A DNA stretch of 5,371 nt from Candidatus Zixiibacteriota bacterium. Lineage in GTDB: Bacteria > Zixibacteria > MSB-5A5 > GN15 > FEB-12. The first letter of the stretch is position 1, and each line of letters starts with the position of its first letter. Where the stretch lies: NCBI GenBank assembly GCA_003641345.1, contig QNAD01000158.1, positions 1 to 5,371 of the forward strand, given 5' to 3'. This document shows positions 5,290 through 5,371 of the stretch, in pieces. The notes under the pieces are model-generated. The model did no database searches, was not told where the DNA came from, and saw nothing but the letters and a program-made list of their open reading frames with translations. The position numbers and the translations under genes are program-made.

Positions 5290-5371
5290 ATAAATTGAGT
5301 AGCACAATTAAGAAGAGTTATATCTAACAATATATAGAATTTACTTTTATATAAACAGAAACCTATATAAT
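5290..5371. other. AT-rich non-coding end of window
   Basis: Very AT-rich sequence after the recombinase remnant. I see no gene, no convincing hairpin terminator and no RNA gene. A TATAAT at the very end (5366-5371) has no well-placed -35 hexamer. Together with the remnant, this makes 5005-5371 a stretch without an intact gene. Confidence 0.5.

Noticed and set aside
5340..5371. Promoter-like TATAAT at the window end
   Set aside because: No convincing -35 element at the right distance, and such hexamers are common in AT-rich DNA.
1..5371. CRISPR array, tRNA, rRNA or riboswitch
   Set aside because: No regularly spaced long repeats, no cloverleaf-like segment with a CCA end, and the non-coding space is too short for a structured leader.

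Overview
The window is AT-rich and carries a tightly packed, single-strand (+) signal-transduction operon, positions 2 to 5004, followed by what looks like the decayed end of a mobile-element recombinase. The HD-GYP, HDOD and stand-alone receiver proteins, with a PAS histidine kinase, suggest a Gram-negative, environmentally responsive bacterium with low GC, for example a Desulfobacterota or gammaproteobacterial lineage. This placement is inferred from domain style and base composition; nothing here fixes the taxon.

Layout: (1) 2-877, the C-terminal part of a PAS histidine kinase whose N-terminus lies before the window; (2) 864-1721, a receiver-PAS protein with no enzymatic output domain; (3) 1714-3030, a receiver-HD-GYP cyclic-di-GMP phosphodiesterase; (4) 3017-3520, a receiver with a coiled-coil tail; (5) 3535-3699, a 54-residue small protein that I do not recognise; (6) 3699-4544, an HDOD-domain protein with an intact HD-type metal-site signature; (7) 4555-5004, a single-domain receiver with a lysine-rich N-terminal extension; (8) about 5026-5289, a remnant of the C-terminus of a large serine recombinase; (9) 5290-5371, AT-rich DNA with no supported feature.

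The four junctions 1/2, 2/3, 3/4 and 5/6 overlap (14, 8, 14 and 1 nt), and the other two gaps are 14 and 10 nt. The genes are therefore almost certainly co-transcribed and probably translationally coupled. The simplest model is a branched phosphorelay. One kinase (perhaps with others elsewhere) phosphorylates up to four related receivers, all of which keep the phospho-acceptor Asp, the Thr/Ser switch residue and the Lys-Pro-Trp motif. The one clear enzymatic output is cyclic-di-GMP hydrolysis. The HDOD protein, the REC-PAS protein and the small protein would be partners, scaffolds or modulators. No DNA-binding output domain is seen, so the output is probably post-transcriptional (second messenger or protein-protein). 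The best candidates for undescribed biology are the 54-residue protein coupled to the HDOD gene, and the operon as a multi-receiver module.
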